A stretch of 64,000 bases of DNA. Source: J027 sp965215855. GTDB lineage: Bacteria > Chloroflexota > Anaerolineae > Aggregatilineales > J027. The stretch is taken from contig CBDCER010000002.1 in assembly GCA_965215855.1 (NCBI GenBank), positions 868,001 through 932,000 on the forward strand. Direction: 5' to 3'. Within the stretch, counting starts at the first letter, position 1. Every line of letters starts with the position of its first letter. The position numbers and the translations under genes were made by a program. The notes beneath the pieces are model-generated. The model saw only the letters and a list, made by a program, of their open reading frames with translations. It had not been told where the DNA came from and searched no databases. This document shows, piece by piece, positions 61,595 through 64,000 of this stretch.

Positions 61595-63812
61595 GCCCGT
61601 GTTCCCTCAATGCCTCGACCACCTTATCAGGAATCATCGGCAACTCATCAATCCAGATACCGGTAGCATCATGAATGGCTGCGGCAATCGCTGGAGCCAA
61701 CGGAATAAATGGCATTTCCGCCATCCCGCGCACACCCCAGGGGCCATTCGTTGATGGATACTCCAGAATCACCGATTTCACTTCTTGCGGGATGTCGAAC
61801 ACGGTCGGAATGAGATAGGTGGAGAGAAATGGGTTCAGGATACGCCCATCTTTGGAAATCAGGTGTTCCATCAAGGCATAACCCTGGGCCTGCACCACTG
61901 CGCCTTCGACCTGACCTTCGATATTGGCCGGATTCAGCGCCTTGCCAACGTCGTTGGCACACACCACGCGCACCAGTTCAATTAGTCCCGTTTCCAGGTC
62001 AATTTCAACCTCCGCCGTTTCCGCCACATAACCATAGGCGAAATTCGGGTTGGAGTAGCCAGTCTCTGGATCGAGTGCGGTGGTTGCAGGCGGGATATAT
62101 TGGAAAGTGGCTTCTGCTGGGCGTTCTTCATCCTCCCAGCGTTGCAACGCCTCCTCAGCCGCACCGCGAATGGCATTCCCCATCATGAACGTCATGCGCG
62201 AGGCAGACGAACTGCCAGAATTGCCAGTCTCCGCCGTATCATGCCCGATCAGCCGTACCTTCTCCAGCGGGACACCAACCGCTGCTGCCGCCATTTGCAC
62301 AAACGTTGTGTGTGCGCCCTGCCCAACATCGGCTCCGGCGGCTCGGACCACCACCTCCTCGATTTCAGCTGCGCCATGCAACTCAATCGTAGCCCAGCAT
62401 TGCTCTGGAAAACCAAAGCTGAAACCGATGTTCTTAAAGCCACAAGCAAAACCAATCCCGCGCCGCTTGGTCACATCTGTCGGTTGCTCAACTGGCTGGT
62501 ACTGCCAACCAGAGTCTCCTGACTGCCAATAGCCACTCTCGCGGGCACAAGCTTCGACCACTTCTGGCATAAATACACCACTCGGCAACGGTGTGCCCAC
62601 TGTGGTGATCGTGCCCTCATGCAAAATATTCCGCATTCGTAACTCAATTGGATCAATGTCAAGCACCGCGGCCAGCCGATTCATCTGTCCCTCGGCAGCA
62701 AACGCGCCCTGTGGCCCGCCAAAACCGCGAAATGCCCCACTTGGAATGTTGTTGGTATAGACGGCATAGGTGTCAACATGGGCGTTAGGGATTTCGTATG
62801 GTCCCGTCACCATCAGGTGCGCGTTACCCGTGACTTTATTGGAGGTGTAATTATATGCACCAGCATCAGCAATCACCGTTGCTTCCGCCGCCACAATTTT
62901 GCCCTCGCGGGTCGCTCCCCATTTTGCACGAATTTTCATGGGATGGCGTTTGTGATGCGCCAGAATCGATTCCTCACGGCTCCAAACACTTTTGACGGGG
63001 CGTCGCAACTTCCAGGCGGCCAGCGCCAGGACAATCTGCACACTCATGTCCTCACGCCCACCGAACGCGCCACCCACTGCCGGATAGATGACTCGCACTT
63101 GATCCGGTGGCAAGTCAAGCGCATGGTAAATTTGCTCTTGATCCTCGTGAACCCATTGACCGCCAACCACGACCGTCACACGGCCTTCGTCGTCAAGATA
63201 GCCCAGCCCTGCTTCGGGTTGCAAAAAAGCATGTTCTTGATAACCAGTGGTATATTCGCCCTCCACCACCACATCGGCCTGTGCCCATCCTGCCGCCATA
63301 TCGCCAGTACGGATCTTGTAGTGGCGCACGATATTGTTGAGCGAGTCGGCATGAAGTTGGACAACATCACCTTGCATGGCAACTTCAGGATCAGTGACGA
63401 TAGGTAAATCTTCATATTCCACGTCAATAAGTTTTTCAGCAGCGGCAGCGGCCTCTTGTGTCTCGGCCACCACCAACGCCACATGATCCATCAAGCATCG
63501 TACTACATCACCGCCCGCGACAGTGCTGCCCGGCCCACACAACACAGGCTGGTCTTTGATAATCAGGCCATATTCATTAACAGGCACATCCCGCGCTGTA
63601 AAGACCGCTACCACGCCCGGATAAGCCTCGGCCCGACTACTATCAATTGACACTACCCGCGCATGAACGCGATCCGAGTAGTGAATCTTCATCCACAGTT
63701 GGCCTTCAATATCAATGTCGCCAGGATAGACCGCCCGACCGGTTACTTTGCCAAGTGCCTCGATGCGTGGAACATCCAGTCCAATTTGGGATGATGGTTG
63801 TTGTTTAGACAC
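61578..63812 (-). CDS. Molybdenum hydroxylase large (molybdopterin) subunit, XDH family
   Basis: The 744-residue protein has the xanthine dehydrogenase-type domains: an N-terminal a/b hammerhead (ALGKVTGRAVYPGDIDIEGQ), VGGAFGGREDMSVQIVLALA, RHPMKIRAKW and AFRGFGGPQGAFAAEGQMNR. GADVGQGAHTTFVQMAAAAV follows, and the late catalytic Glu lies in GVRGMAEMPFIPLAPAIA. It has no CoxL AYxCSFR loop, so it is a purine- or aldehyde-type hydroxylase rather than CO dehydrogenase. YqeB/YqeC neighbours suggest a selenium-dependent cofactor. GTG 63812 has GAGG upstream. The FAD and iron-sulphur subunits are not in the window. Confidence 0.9.
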   Translation of the reverse strand: MSKQQPSSQIGLDVPRIEALGKVTGRAVYPGDIDIEGQLWMKIHYSDRVHARVVSIDSSRAEAYPGVVAVFTARDVPVNEYGLIIKDQPVLCGPGSTVAGGDVVRCLMDHVALVVAETQEAAAAAEKLIDVEYEDLPIVTDPEVAMQGDVVQLHADSLNNIVRHYKIRTGDMAAGWAQADVVVEGEYTTGYQEHAFLQPEAGLGYLDDEGRVTVVVGGQWVHEDQEQIYHALDLPPDQVRVIYPAVGGAFGGREDMSVQIVLALAAWKLRRPVKSVWSREESILAHHKRHPMKIRAKWGATREGKIVAAEATVIADAGAYNYTSNKVTGNAHLMVTGPYEIPNAHVDTYAVYTNNIPSGAFRGFGGPQGAFAAEGQMNRLAAVLDIDPIELRMRNILHEGTITTVGTPLPSGVFMPEVVEACARESGYWQSGDSGWQYQPVEQPTDVTKRRGIGFACGFKNIGFSFGFPEQCWATIELHGAAEIEEVVVRAAGADVGQGAHTTFVQMAAAAVGVPLEKVRLIGHDTAETGNSGSSSASRMTFMMGNAIRGAAEEALQRWEDEERPAEATFQYIPPATTALDPETGYSNPNFAYGYVAETAEVEIDLETGLIELVRVVCANDVGKALNPANIEGQVEGAVVQAQGYALMEHLISKDGRILNPFLSTYLIPTVFDIPQEVKSVILEYPSTNGPWGVRGMAEMPFIPLAPAIAAAIHDATGIWIDELPMIPDKVVEALREHGLGAVV

Positions 63813-63822
63813 TGAAAAAACC

Positions 63823-64000
63823 TCATTTCCTCTTTTTGGCCTCAGCTTCCTTCTTAGCCTTCAATCGCTTCAAAGCCTTGATTTTTTCGCGGCGCTGCTG
63901 GGCCTGCTTCTTCTCAATTTTCTTGATCTGCTTCTCAGTGAGTTTGCGTCCTCGCGGGTGAATGACCTTGCCTTCTTGTTCCACGAGACTATCGCCCCCG
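63823..64000 (-). CDS. Lys-rich C-terminal end of a gene (5' part outside window)
   Basis: The minus-strand frame is open to the window edge and ends in TGA at 63823-63825, 11 bases before the hydroxylase GTG. The visible 58 residues are very basic (VEQEGKVIHPRGRKLTEKQ, then KKIEKKQAQQRREKIKALKR and KEAEAKKRK) and look like one long charged helix. It could be a small protein or the tail of a larger one. The close spacing makes it the upstream gene of the hydroxylase operon. Confidence 0.6.
   Translation of the reverse strand, partial: GGDSLVEQEGKVIHPRGRKLTEKQIKKIEKKQAQQRREKIKALKRLKAKKEAEAKKRK

Overview
The window looks like a chromosome segment of a Chloroflexota bacterium of the Anaerolineae/Aggregatilinea type. 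This is an inference from gene content: a Ser/Thr kinase-STAND-WD40 giant protein, a DUF5667-type anti-sigma factor, a GTPase/permease-split FeoB, a cyclase-ATPase-TPR protein and selenium-dependent molybdenum hydroxylase genes. No rRNA, tRNA or CRISPR array was seen. Four insertion sequences of four different families (IS4-, IS256/mutator-, ISL3- and ISKra4-like), each about 1.4 kb, interrupt the segment. Two genes carry single frame disruptions.

Layout. 1-10 kb: two secreted or membrane TPR/FecR-like proteins, an ABC-2 exporter, a GNAT gene with a coupled 61-residue ORF, then gamma-glutamyl hydrolase, murI, a 2-hydroxyacid dehydrogenase and typA. 10-21 kb: a DM13 protein, an IS4-like element, and a six-gene LIV-type ABC operon with an embedded acyl-CoA synthetase, followed by a metallo-beta-lactamase-fold gene. 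21-25 kb: a broken polysaccharide deacetylase, an orphan protein, an IS256-like element and a small Cys-rich exported protein.

25-34 kb is the most interesting part, an electron-transfer island. A plus-strand operon encodes a three-repeat exported protein, cytochrome b, a Rieske protein and a three-haem cytochrome c. Facing it is a minus-strand operon encoding a short Pro-rich anchored protein, the flavinyltransferase ApbE, an SH3 protein ending in poly-Asp and a ferric-reductase-like haem membrane protein; next to it lies a DUF2202 ferritin-like gene. Two shared upstream elements tie these genes together. One 52-nt block lies in front of both the cytochrome operon and the DUF2202 gene. A second, ECF-type promoter motif lies in front of both the ApbE operon and the sigma-factor gene at 37 kb. 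The window therefore appears to contain a small sigma regulon: sigma/anti-sigma pair, ApbE, and haem membrane reductase, with the usual FMN-binding substrate protein missing.

34-50 kb: an M28 peptidase, the anti-sigma/sigma pair, the 1504-residue kinase-STAND-WD40 protein, a 5'-nucleotidase homologue that has lost metal ligands, an ISL3 element with a perfect 8-bp target duplication, two GNATs, and a feoA-feoB(N)-feoB(C) iron operon. The feo operon has a promoter overlapped by a DtxR-like palindrome and an ISKra4 element just upstream. 50-64 kb: four glycosyltransferases (one frameshifted), a zinc-ribbon tandem-cyclase/ATPase/TPR protein, and a molybdenum hydroxylase cluster (yqeC-mocA fusion, yqeB-like, molybdopterin subunit).
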